Translations under genes and position numbers: made by a program
In this document: one piece after another, positions 16,519 to 24,182 of the stretch
Layout: each line of letters starts with the position of its first letter
Position numbering within the stretch: the stretch's first letter is position 1
Source: Streptomyces hiroshimensis
Lineage (GTDB): Bacteria > Actinomycetota > Actinomycetes > Streptomycetales > Streptomycetaceae
NCBI RefSeq assembly: GCF_014650335.1
Contig: NZ_BMUT01000018.1
Coordinates: 1 to 64,000, forward strand
DNA: 64,000 bases
Direction of reading: 5' to 3'
The notes under the pieces: generated by a model
What the model saw: only the letters and a program-made list of their open reading frames with translations
Databases searched by the model: none
Told to the model about the DNA's origin: nothing

Positions 16519-17439
16519 ATGAACATCAACATGGACATGGATCCTGAACTCGAAGCATTCATCCCGTTCTTCCCCAAGGCCGACCTGAACGACCCGGTCG
16601 CCGCGCGCAAGGGCCTCGCCGGACTGGCCGCCGCGGTGCCGGCGCCGGACACCACAGGAATGGAGATCGAGGACCGTACGGTGCCCGCCGATCCGAACGT
16701 GGCGGTGCGCATCTATCGCCCTCACCAGGCGCAGGGCGGCGCCATCATCTGGCTGCACGGCGGCGGATGGGTCATGGGTGACCTGGACACCGAGCACCCG
16801 TGGGCCGCCCGGATCGCAGAGAGCTCCGGCGCGGTGCTGATCTCCGTGGACTACCGCCTGGCGCCCGAGCACCCGTTCCCGGCCGCCTTGGACGACGCCT
16901 ACGCCGTGCTGACCTGGTCCTACGAGCACGCGGCCGAGCTCGGCATCGATCCGGAGCGGATCGCGGTCGGAGGTCACAGTGCCGGCGCGGGGCTCGCGGC
17001 CGCGGTTGCCTTGCGGGCGCGTGACCGGCAAGGCCCGCCGATCCGCTTCCAGCTGCTCAACCAGCCCGGGCTCGACGACCGGCAGGAGACGTGGTCGGCG
17101 CTGCACTTCACCGATACGCCCTGGATGAATCGCGACAAAGTCACCGCAGCGTGGCGGCACTACCTCGGCTCTTCCGCGCCCGCCTCGCCGTACGCCGCCC
17201 CGGCACGGGCCGACGACCTGTCCGGCCTGCCGCCCGCCTACATCGCCACCGCCGAGTTCTGTCCGAACCGCGACGAAGACATCGCCTACGCGCTACGCCT
17301 GCTGCAGTCGGGCGTGTCGGTCGAACTGCACCAGTGGGCCGGCACATTCCACGGCTCGCAGGCGATCCTGTCCGCCGAAATATCACAGCGGCAGCACGCC
17401 GAACTCGGCGCAGTCCTCCACCGCGCCCTGACCGGGTGA
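16519..17439 (+). CDS. Alpha/beta hydrolase, hormone-sensitive-lipase family
   Basis: 306 residues from the ATG at 16519, with GAGG about 11 bases upstream. The HSL-type oxyanion motif HGGGWVMGD is present, the nucleophile lies in GGHSAGAGLAAAV (G-x-S-x-G), and the acid and base are probably in CPNRDEDIAYALRL and WAGTFHGSQA. YRLAPEHPFPAAL is a family hallmark. Such enzymes hydrolyse short-chain esters. The cupin gene starts 115 bp downstream on the same strand, so the two may be co-transcribed. Confidence 0.9.
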   Translation: MNINMDMDPELEAFIPFFPKADLNDPVAARKGLAGLAAAVPAPDTTGMEIEDRTVPADPNVAVRIYRPHQAQGGAIIWLHGGGWVMGDLDTEHPWAARIAESSGAVLISVDYRLAPEHPFPAALDDAYAVLTWSYEHAAELGIDPERIAVGGHSAGAGLAAAVALRARDRQGPPIRFQLLNQPGLDDRQETWSALHFTDTPWMNRDKVTAAWRHYLGSSAPASPYAAPARADDLSGLPPAYIATAEFCPNRDEDIAYALRLLQSGVSVELHQWAGTFHGSQAILSAEISQRQHAELGAVLHRALTG

Positions 17440-17457
17440 GGAGGCAGCGGCCGACCT

Positions 17458-17502
17458 GTCCGACAGGCGCGCCGGTCCGACAGGCCCGCCAGTCCGACGG
17501 CC
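17458..17502. repeat. 17-bp direct repeats between hydrolase and cupin genes
   Basis: GTCCGACAGGCGCGCCG (17458-17474) and GTCCGACAGGCCCGCCA (17475-17491) differ at two positions, and a partial third copy, GTCCGACGGCC, follows. The repeats follow the hydrolase stop codon directly. Confidence 0.7.
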
Positions 17503-17554
17503 TCCATACCCCGACCCACCACACAAGAGATCACCGCAGGAAGGATCTCCCGGC

Positions 17555-17980
17555 ATGACTGTCACCCCGATCGATCTCTTCGCCTCCTTCATCCACCTCG
17601 ACCGAAGCGGCCGGGCGCGCGCCGAGCAGCCGGCGTTCGATACCGAGCGGGACGGCTGGCAGCTGATGGCCTTCCACGTGGAGACCGGCGCCGACCTCCA
17701 CGCCGACTACTGGGAAGTCCACCCGGAGGCTGACGAAGTCGTCGCCTGCCTCACCGGTGCGATACGCCTCTACCTTCGTCCGGAACAGCCCGGAGGCCCG
17801 GCAGGCAAGGAGGAAGAGGAGCGGGAGCAGGAGCGGGAGGAGGAGATCAAGCTGGTGGGCGGGACCGCGGTCATCGTGCCGCGCGGGCGATGGCACCGCA
17901 TGGAACTGGACGCCCCCGGCGACATCCTGTCCCTCACCCTGCCGCGTGGCAGCCGCCTGGAGAAGCGCACCGAAGCCTAG
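17555..17980 (+). CDS. Cupin-fold protein
   Basis: 141 residues from the ATG at 17555, after AGGAAGGATCTCCCGGC. A single cupin barrel is suggested by HADYWEVHPEADEVVACLTG (first metal motif, with His and Glu) and IVPRGRWHRMELDAPGDIL (second motif, with His). Between the two is an unusual acidic, charged insert, GKEEEEREQEREEEIKL, which probably forms an exposed helix. Cupins bind metals and small ligands; enzymatic or sensor roles are both possible. Position after the esterase suggests a shared pathway. Confidence 0.8.
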   Translation: MTVTPIDLFASFIHLDRSGRARAEQPAFDTERDGWQLMAFHVETGADLHADYWEVHPEADEVVACLTGAIRLYLRPEQPGGPAGKEEEEREQEREEEIKLVGGTAVIVPRGRWHRMELDAPGDILSLTLPRGSRLEKRTEA

Positions 17981-18196
17981 GCGAGGGCGAGGCGCCGGAC
18001 CGGCTTCGGGGCCCCGGCGCCGGAGCACAGGACTTCGCACTCGACTCGATGAGCGCGGATCCGGGACTGATCCGCATCGTGCGGTCCGACGAGGGGTGGC
18101 GCGTAGGGTCCCTCCTCGTACCCTGAGCTTCAGCTGCTGTGATCACGGTGGTGTGATCATGGCAGCCCAAGGCTTCGCACGAGAAAAGGCGTAAAG

Positions 18197-19456
18197 GTGA
18201 CCGACCAGGCCAGGACGGCTATCCAGGTGACGTACGGCGAGCAGTGGGACTTCGCCACCCTGAAGGTCGTCGGGGCCCTGACCCGCAGCCAGGCCGAAGA
18301 GCGGGATGCCGCCGGGCTGCCGTACGTCGTGGTATTCGGCACGGCGGGACGGACGACACCGGTCGAAGTACAGCTGACCTCCTGGGCCGACCACTACCTG
18401 GGCGCGTGGGCATACGACGAACACGGCCGCCGGATATGCGAATTCGACCTGCGTCTGCTCGATGACACGCGCCTTCTGATACGGCATGCCGAGAACTGGG
18501 AATACGATGCTCCGGACATGCCCGAATTCGCCGCACACTGCCGACGGACGACGGTGGACCTCTACCCCGACGGCCGGGCCCAGCGCATGGTCAGTCCCTT
18601 CGGATCCGATGGCACCACGGTCACCCGATCCGGCATCGGGGACGAGCAGCGTTGGCTGGACAGACCTGCCTTCGGTCAGTGGGTCATGTTCAGCGCGGCC
18701 GGACAGGGCCTGGCCGGGCGGCTGCTGACCTACGAGGACGCGCAGCCGGCAACCGGAAACTCGCCGCAGACGGCAGTGGATGCGTGGCGTCCGCCCCGCA
18801 CGAGGCCACCGCTCTGGCTGGACGCTCTGTTCCGGCCAGGCACACGCCTGTCCACGGCTCTGGAGCCCCTGGAGCTCCTGACCGTCCTGGAACCCCGTCC
18901 GGTCGGAACCGTTCGCGTCCCCAGCGGACGTATCGTCGTCGACTGCCCCGTCACCGGCGGCGGCCGCGAACTGACCGTGAGCATTCCCAGTGGGGAATAC
19001 CTCGTGGACACCGCCCGGACCGGTTATACGTACGAGTTCATGGGCAAGCAGGTCGAAGCGGAGGACATGACAGCCGTACGGCTCCGCGTGAGCGACGAAC
19101 CCGCCGTCCGGTGGGAGATGGGGCTCGGCGCCGGGGAAGACGTCAGGCTGCTGCGGGACGGGCACGCTTATGGGTTCAGCACGGACACCGCGACAGGCGG
19201 TTTCGCCGACGCTGTTGCCTGGCCGGTCCTTGCCGGGCTCTTCCGCCAGGCGTTGCAGACGAACGCCACCGGACCCGCCGAGCAGCTCAGCGACGGATTC
19301 CTGCGCACGACCGACGAATCCCTGAACGCCGATCTGATGGCATTCCCGACGGGCGGAGACGGAACGTACGCCGTGTGGGTGGGACGAGGGCGCTCCGGCG
19401 AGGTCACGGCCATCGTCGTGCAGGCCGGCTACCTCCACGACGTCCAAGTGCTCTGA
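18197..19456 (+). CDS. DUF4241-type protein
   Basis: 419 residues from a GTG at 18197. The N-terminal half has a beta-rich region with ADHYLGAWAYDEHGRRICEF and YPDGRAQRMVSPFGSD. The C-terminal half resembles DUF4241: VRVPSGRIVVDCPVTGGGRE, then TVSIPSGEYLVDTARTGY and a closing GTYAVWVGRGRSGEVTAIVV. DUF4241 proteins are found among immunity-like and uncharacterised cytosolic proteins; no catalytic residues are known to me. The neighbouring membrane protein lies 154 bp downstream on the same strand. Confidence 0.65.
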   Translation: MTDQARTAIQVTYGEQWDFATLKVVGALTRSQAEERDAAGLPYVVVFGTAGRTTPVEVQLTSWADHYLGAWAYDEHGRRICEFDLRLLDDTRLLIRHAENWEYDAPDMPEFAAHCRRTTVDLYPDGRAQRMVSPFGSDGTTVTRSGIGDEQRWLDRPAFGQWVMFSAAGQGLAGRLLTYEDAQPATGNSPQTAVDAWRPPRTRPPLWLDALFRPGTRLSTALEPLELLTVLEPRPVGTVRVPSGRIVVDCPVTGGGRELTVSIPSGEYLVDTARTGYTYEFMGKQVEAEDMTAVRLRVSDEPAVRWEMGLGAGEDVRLLRDGHAYGFSTDTATGGFADAVAWPVLAGLFRQALQTNATGPAEQLSDGFLRTTDESLNADLMAFPTGGDGTYAVWVGRGRSGEVTAIVVQAGYLHDVQVL

Positions 19457-19610
19457 GCGCCATCACCATCGGTCCACGGTCGCGCGTCCGGGTACGTTGT
19501 TGGTCCGAGCGGACCGAGCAGTCCGAGCAGGCGTAAGGGCAGGTTGCCGCTCTGCATCCCCGCGTCCCTGCACCGATCAGCCGCAGTACCTCGAAGGAGT
19601 TTCACGAACC

Positions 19611-20339
19611 GTGATATCCAAGCGCGCCCGGCGGACAGCCACTGAGCTGCTGGGAGAGTCCCCGGCAGCCGTGGGCTGGTGCAAGCTCGGCCCCATCCCC
19701 AAGCCGCCGAAGGACGTCTACGCGGCGGCCGGCCGACCCCGACTGCGACCAGGCTGGATTCGCCCCCTCGGCATTCTGGGATATATCGCGGCGGCACCCT
19801 TCCTGCTGTTCGCCCTCGGTTACGCCGCCTTGGAGGCGACCGCGGAAGCCGTCCTCGGGCCCCTGCTGCGCACGAAGAAGGAGCGCCAGGCGCTCAGGGA
19901 CAAGAAGGCGTGTGAGCAACGACGCCGACGTGATACCGGGTTGCCCGAGAAGCCGCCCACGGACGTATTCGACGGTGACTGGCAGGCCGAAGCCGGTCAG
20001 CTTCTCCTGCGGTGGTACGGCCAGTCCTCGCACCCGTCCCGGCTCGTCATCCTGGGCCAGGACCGCATGGTGCTGGCCGGTCCTCCCCGCCGTGTGACGC
20101 TCGGGCAGGACAAGAAGGCGCAGATCCTTGACATTCTCAAGGCCGACCGGGCAGTTGCCGAAACCCCGGAGCGCGCCAGCTCCGATACCGACCGGTTCCG
20201 GATTCGCTTCCACGACGGCTCATGGATCATGCTCACTGCGACTGATTCCGTGAGCGATATCCATGCACACCTGACCGCGACCCGCATGCTTCCGGAATTC
20301 GATGCCTTCGGCCGACTCCAGAAAGACTTGCGTCGCTAG
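19611..20339 (+). CDS. Membrane-anchored protein of unknown function
   Basis: 242 residues from the GTG at 19611, with AAGGAG 11 bases upstream. One hydrophobic segment (LGILGYIAAAPFLLFALGYA, about residues 52-72) is followed by a basic stretch LRTKKERQALRDKKACEQRR that should lie in the cytosol. The C-terminal part has WYGQSSHPSRLVILGQDRMV and FRIRFHDGSWIMLTATD and looks like a PH-like or similar small beta domain. I do not recognise the family. It may form a pair with the DUF4241 gene upstream. Confidence 0.7.
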   Translation: MISKRARRTATELLGESPAAVGWCKLGPIPKPPKDVYAAAGRPRLRPGWIRPLGILGYIAAAPFLLFALGYAALEATAEAVLGPLLRTKKERQALRDKKACEQRRRRDTGLPEKPPTDVFDGDWQAEAGQLLLRWYGQSSHPSRLVILGQDRMVLAGPPRRVTLGQDKKAQILDILKADRAVAETPERASSDTDRFRIRFHDGSWIMLTATDSVSDIHAHLTATRMLPEFDAFGRLQKDLRR

Positions 20340-20437
20340 CAAGTCGCGATCGCGGGCGCCGGGGGAACTCGACGGTTCGACGCCCACCGCCCATGCACTC
20401 GATCTACGTCTACGAGGCCACAGCACCAACCTCGACA

Positions 20438-20932
20438 CTAGCCTCGACCGTGGATCATCGACAACAGCAGTCCATGAGTCTCGGCATCCGCGGCCGCTAC
20501 GAGCCCACGGCCCGCCTGCCCGATCGGAGCACCGTCGATTCCGGTGACGACGCAACCGGCGGCCTGACACAAGGCGATGCCGGCGGCGAAGTGCACACTC
20601 CCGGCCAGGTCACCGCCATCGGTGACGTATCCGGCGCGCTTACCGGCCGCGACCCAGGCCAGCGCCAGCGTCGTGGACACAACCCGCGACCGGAACCGTT
20701 CGACGAACCCGGGGTGAGCGAGCAAGTCCACAGCTCGGAATCCAGGCGCGCTCGGAAAGGGCGGATCCAGGTTCACGTCCACGAGCCGGGAGGCGGCCGT
20801 GGGCGCCAGCCGCGTGTCGTTCCCGTCGCGCCGGGCCCAAGCGGTCTCGCTGTCGGTGAAGAAGACCTCGCCGCTGAACGGATCGGCCACCGCGGCCGGA
20901 CCGTTGCGCAGCCCCGGGCGGCCGGTCGGCAT
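20438..20932 (-). pseudogene. Inositol-monophosphatase-family gene, N-terminal half missing
   Basis: 164 residues. The sequence ADPFSGEVFFTDSETAWAR, then SRLVDVNLDPPFPSAPGFR, and LALAWVAAGKRAGYVTDGGD with AGCVVTGIDGAP correspond to the C-terminal half of an inositol-monophosphatase-like sugar phosphatase. The N-terminal part, with the GEE and DPxDGT metal-binding motifs, is absent: the frame begins MPTGRPGLRNGPAAV one base after the stop of another gene. Without those motifs it should be inactive. It is read as a truncated gene, probably cut by a deletion at about 20932. Confidence 0.65.
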
Positions 20933-20935
20933 GCC

Positions 20936-21426
20936 TCACGTCAGCTTCGTCACGCCGCGGGAGTCGAGCCAGACGTAGGCCTTGGTGCCGTTCGGGACGC
21001 TCACGGTCACTCCGGTCGACTGTCGGACGACCACGCTGAACGCACCGGTACACGTGTTGTCGATCCACTTGCCGTACGCGTCGGCATCCGTCGCTTGAGG
21101 AAGCGTCAGATGGCGATTGGCCGTCAGCGCGCCGGTCGTCACGATGACGCCGCACTGGTGGACGCTCACGGCGGGCCTCTGGGCGGCGTCCCCCATCGCC
21201 TGGGTCCCGGTCCCTCCGTTGTTGAGGGAGCTCGTGATGCCGTCCTCGGTTCTCGCCCTGAGGGCTCTGCCGGCCCCGCCCACCCACAGCCAGGCGGCGT
21301 TGGCCGGGGGCCTTCGGGCACTGTCTGGTCGGCCAGGGTGAGGTAACCCTTCTCGGAGTCGACTCTGCCGAACGTCTGGAACGTCGCATGGTGGAGGGAC
21401 AGCATCGCGAGCCCGGCAAGGACCAT
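20936..21426 (-). pseudogene. Membrane-anchored or secreted protein gene with a frameshift
   Basis: An ATG at 21426 opens MVLAGLAMLSLHHATFQTFG, a signal/anchor, and continues GRVDSEKGYLTLADQTV. A run of five C near 21310 then shifts the frame: the body continues in another frame as PANAAWLWVGGAGRALRART, then NRHLTLPQATDADAYGKWID and YVWLDSRGVTKLT. One extra base in the C run would join both parts into a coherent protein of about 160 residues. Either a real frameshift or a sequencing error. Function unknown; the following gene is also broken. Confidence 0.5.
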
Positions 21427-21442
21427 GAGTACGCGTACTCAT
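21425..21442. promoter_or_regulatory. 18-bp perfect palindrome ATGAGTACGCGTACTCAT
   Basis: The whole 18 bp is its own reverse complement, and its core GAGTACGCGTACTC recurs at 59008-59021. Here the left arm contains the start codon of the frameshifted gene. A dimeric repressor site is likely; the regulator is unknown. Confidence 0.65.
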
Positions 21443-21519
21443 GCAGCGCGGACGTCTGCGGATCGGTGGCCGACGGGTTCCGAGGCGCTGACTCGCCGAC
21501 TCCTACGCCTGTCGGGGCC

Positions 21520-21942
21520 CTAGCGTGTGGCGAGCCGCTCCAGCAGGGCGGCGCTCCGTGCCAGCAGCGCCCGCTCCTCATCCGTCAGTTCGGCCTCGAT
21601 GGCCTGCGCGAGCCAGCCGGCCCTGCGGCCGCGCTCCGCTTCGAGCGCGGCCCGGCCCGCGTCCGACAGCTCGACCAGCGACTTGCGGCCGTCCGTGGGG
21701 TGGGCCCGGCGCGTGATCAGGTTCTGTTCCATGAGCAGCCCCACCGCCCGGGCCATCGACTGGGGGCGTACGCGCTGATCGGCGGCGAGGTCGCTGGTGG
21801 TCATGGCGCCGTTGCGGTCGAGTGCACCGAGCACGGCGGCCTGGCCCAGCGGGATGCGGTCCTCGTCTTTGACGCGTCGGGTGAGCTTGCCCATCGCGGT
21901 GCGCAGTTCGACGGCGATGGCGGCGGCTTCCGAGGTGGGCAT
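21520..21942 (-). CDS. MarR family transcriptional regulator
   Basis: 140 residues. The winged helix is recognisable: PLGQAAVLGALDRNGAMTTS, DLAADQRVRPQSMARAVGLL, MEQNLITRRAHPTDGRKSLV and ELSDAGRAAL. MarR proteins bind palindromic sites as dimers and are often released by small phenolic or oxidising ligands. The ATG at 21942 fits family length; the much longer open frame extending through the enolase gene is an antisense shadow. It is divergent from an enolase, and the gap holds a 13-bp repeat array that is the likely binding region for this regulator. Confidence 0.9.
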   Translation of the reverse strand: MPTSEAAAIAVELRTAMGKLTRRVKDEDRIPLGQAAVLGALDRNGAMTTSDLAADQRVRPQSMARAVGLLMEQNLITRRAHPTDGRKSLVELSDAGRAALEAERGRRAGWLAQAIEAELTDEERALLARSAALLERLATR

Positions 21943-21957
21943 AGGGCACTTTACCCC

Positions 21958-22057
21958 GTTGGTCAGCAAAGCTGCGCAGCTGACCTGTACAGCATTACTG
22001 CACAGCATCACTGCACAGCAATGCTGTACAGCAAAACTGAGCAGCATTGCTGTAGAG
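21958..22057. promoter_or_regulatory. Array of 13-bp repeats between MarR gene and enolase
   Basis: At least five consecutive 13-bp units with core CTGYRCAGCA run from 21984 to 22048: CCTGTACAGCATT, ACTGCACAGCATC, ACTGCACAGCAAT, GCTGTACAGCAAA, ACTGAGCAGCATT. Weaker units continue the register on both sides (21958-21970, 21971-21983, 22049-22057). TGCTGTACAGCA within the fourth unit is a perfect palindrome. The array fills the divergent promoter region. Confidence 0.85.
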
Positions 22058-22131
22058 TTTGGCGTTGTCGGGCTCAGCGCCAGCGTTGTCGCAGCCGGGG
22101 CCGCGACACACGACAACGGGAAGGACCTCCC

Positions 22132-23439
22132 ATGTCCGCAAAGGCAGTCGGAACCGTCGACGCCGCCATCGAGACCGTCACCGCCCGCCGCATCATCGAC
22201 AGCCGGGGCAACCCCACGGTCGAGGTCGACGTCGTCCTGGCGGACGGGTCCCTGGGGCGCGCGGCCGTCCCCTCCGGCGCCTCCACCGGCGCCCGGGAGG
22301 CCGTGGAACTGCGCGACGGAGACTCCGCGCGCTGGCACGGCAAGGGCGTCGACCGCGCGGTGGCCCACGTCAACGGGGAGATCGCGGCGTCCGTGCGCGG
22401 CCGGGACGCGGCGGACCAGGCGGGCCTCGACGCCGCGCTGGTCGCCCTCGACGGCACCGTCACGAAGTCCCGGCTCGGCGCCAACGCGATCCTCGGCGTC
22501 TCCCTCGCCACCGCCAAGGCCTCCGCGGCGGCCCACCGCCGGCCTCTCTACCGCTACCTCGGCGGCGCCGACGCCCGCCTCCTGCCGCTGCCGATGATGA
22601 ACATCGTCAACGGCGGCGCCCACGCCGACAATCCGCTGGATTTCCAGGAGTTCATGATCGCGCCCGTGGGCGCGGACACCTTCGCCGAAGCCGTCCGCAT
22701 GGGCAGCGAGGTCTTCCACACCCTGCGCCGCGATCTGCTGGCCGCCGGGCACTCCACGGGCGTCGGCGACGAGGGCGGCTTCGCGCCGGCGCTGCGCACC
22801 GCCGAGGAGGCGCTCGACTTCGTGATGACCGCCATCGAGCGCACCGGCTACCGCCCCGGCACGGACATCGGCCTGGTCATGGACCCGGCGTCGTCGGAGT
22901 TCTTCCGCGACGGGGTGTACGACTACGCGGGCGAGGGGGTGCGCCGCACCCCCTCCGAGCACGCCGACTACCTGGCCGGGCTCATCGACACCTACCCGGT
23001 CGTCTCCATCGAGGACCCGATGGCGGAGAACGACCTGGACGGCTGGCGCGAGCTGACCGCCCGCGTCGGCGACCGCTGTCAGCTCACCGGCGACGACGTG
23101 TTCTGCACCAACGAGACGCTGCTGCGCGAGGGCATCCGCACCGGCGTCGGCAACTCGGTCCTGGTCAAGGTCAATCAGATCGGGACCCTCACCGAGGCGC
23201 TGGCCGCGATGGCCACGGCCCACCAGGCGGGCTGGACGGCTGTCATGTCACACCGCTCGGGCGAGACGGAGGACACCACCATCGCGGATCTGGCGGTGGC
23301 GACCGGCTGCGGTCAGATCAAGACCGGCTCGCTCTCCCGCTCCGATCGCACGGCGAAGTACAACCAACTGATCCGGATCGAAGAGGAGTTGGGTGACTCG
23401 GCGCGGTTCGCGGGCCGCTCCGCGCTGCGTCGGGCATGA
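22132..23439 (+). CDS. eno: Enolase (phosphopyruvate hydratase), probably a second copy
   Basis: 435 residues. It converts 2-phosphoglycerate to phosphoenolpyruvate in glycolysis. Conserved parts are RRIIDSRGNPTVEVDV, PSGASTGAREAVELRD, NIVNGGAHADNPLDFQEFM, the general acid region GVGDEGGFAPAL, SIEDPMAEND, the catalytic lysine in VLVKVNQIGTLTEA and SHRSGETEDT with GQIKTGSLSRSDR. The ATG at 22132 follows GGGAAGGACCTCCC. A glycolytic enolase usually lies in a core region, so this MarR-linked copy is probably an additional, regulated paralogue; Streptomyces genomes are known to have two. That it is accessory here is an inference from context. Confidence 0.95.
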   Translation: MSAKAVGTVDAAIETVTARRIIDSRGNPTVEVDVVLADGSLGRAAVPSGASTGAREAVELRDGDSARWHGKGVDRAVAHVNGEIAASVRGRDAADQAGLDAALVALDGTVTKSRLGANAILGVSLATAKASAAAHRRPLYRYLGGADARLLPLPMMNIVNGGAHADNPLDFQEFMIAPVGADTFAEAVRMGSEVFHTLRRDLLAAGHSTGVGDEGGFAPALRTAEEALDFVMTAIERTGYRPGTDIGLVMDPASSEFFRDGVYDYAGEGVRRTPSEHADYLAGLIDTYPVVSIEDPMAENDLDGWRELTARVGDRCQLTGDDVFCTNETLLREGIRTGVGNSVLVKVNQIGTLTEALAAMATAHQAGWTAVMSHRSGETEDTTIADLAVATGCGQIKTGSLSRSDRTAKYNQLIRIEEELGDSARFAGRSALRRA

Positions 23440-23495
23440 ACAGCAGGCAGGGGTAGAGACCGCGCGGGCCGGGGAGACACCTCTTCCTGGGCTGT

Positions 23496-24095
23496 TCACA
23501 GCGCCGGACCCCGCACCGCCCCGCCGATGACCGAAGTCACGGTCTTGTGGACGGCTTCGGCCTTCGGTGGTGCAGCCTTCCGGTCCGCGAACAGGAGGTG
23601 CCCGGCCCCGATCAGCGTGGGGGCGAGCGTGTCGATGTCCGTATCGGGCGCGACGCGGCCCAAGTCGCGCTCGGCGGTCAGGTACGAGGCGAGCATGGCC
23701 GTGGCTTCCGTCAGGACCGGCAGGCCGGGTGGCCTGGTCTGACGCAGTCGGGCGCGGAGGTCGTCGCGGAAGGTGACGAGGGCGACGATCGCCACGGCGA
23801 CCGAGCCGAACAGGTCCGTCAGCGCGCCGGTGAGGTTGCCGGCGACGGTGCCGGTCCCGGCGGCGGTACGCAGGGCGGCGGACTGGTCGGCGATCCGGGC
23901 GATGCGGTCCAGCACGAGGTCGGCGAGAAAGGCGTCGAAGTCGGCGAAGTGCCGGTGCAGGACGCCCTTGGCGCAGCCCGCCTCCGTCGTGACGGCCCGG
24001 CTGGTCAGGGCGTTCGGGCCGTCCCGGAGCAGGATGCGTTCGGCGGCGTCGAACAGCTGCTCTCGCGCATCGCGCATGGCCACACCTGTCGGCAT
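23496..24095 (-). CDS. TetR family transcriptional regulator
   Basis: 199 residues from the ATG at 24095, with GAGGGG upstream. The HTH is DAREQLFDAAERILLRDGPN, ALTSRAVTTEAGCAKGVLHR and HFADFDAFLADLVLDR. The C-terminal part is helical and ligand-binding, ending APPKAEAVHKTVTSVIGG. Two longer in-frame starts exist but begin within the operator. It is divergent from a methyltransferase, and a long palindrome at 24144-24182 lies between, so it should repress both genes. Confidence 0.9.
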   Translation of the reverse strand: MPTGVAMRDAREQLFDAAERILLRDGPNALTSRAVTTEAGCAKGVLHRHFADFDAFLADLVLDRIARIADQSAALRTAAGTGTVAGNLTGALTDLFGSVAVAIVALVTFRDDLRARLRQTRPPGLPVLTEATAMLASYLTAERDLGRVAPDTDIDTLAPTLIGAGHLLFADRKAAPPKAEAVHKTVTSVIGGAVRGPAL

Positions 24096-24143
24096 ACCGT
24101 CGCCCCTCTTTCTCTTTTCCCTTGCCTGTCCTGCTCGTTGACG

Positions 24144-24182
24144 AGTGGGCATGCGCCCATTCATAGTGGGCGCATGCCCACT
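24144..24182. promoter_or_regulatory. 16-bp inverted repeat covering the methyltransferase start codon
   Basis: AGTGGGCATGCGCCCA (24144-24159) and TGGGCGCATGCCCACT (24167-24182) are perfect reverse complements with a 7-bp spacer. The right arm contains the ATG at 24174. This is a likely TetR operator acting on both divergent genes. Confidence 0.85.

Noticed and set aside
21958..22057. Possible CRISPR array
   Set aside because: Units are 13 bp and contiguous with no spacers, and there are no cas genes. It fits operators better.
21520..23223. 567-residue fusion of MarR with a long N-terminal part
   Set aside because: The extra part is the reverse of the enolase gene and the repeat array. The MarR gene has its own ATG at 21942.
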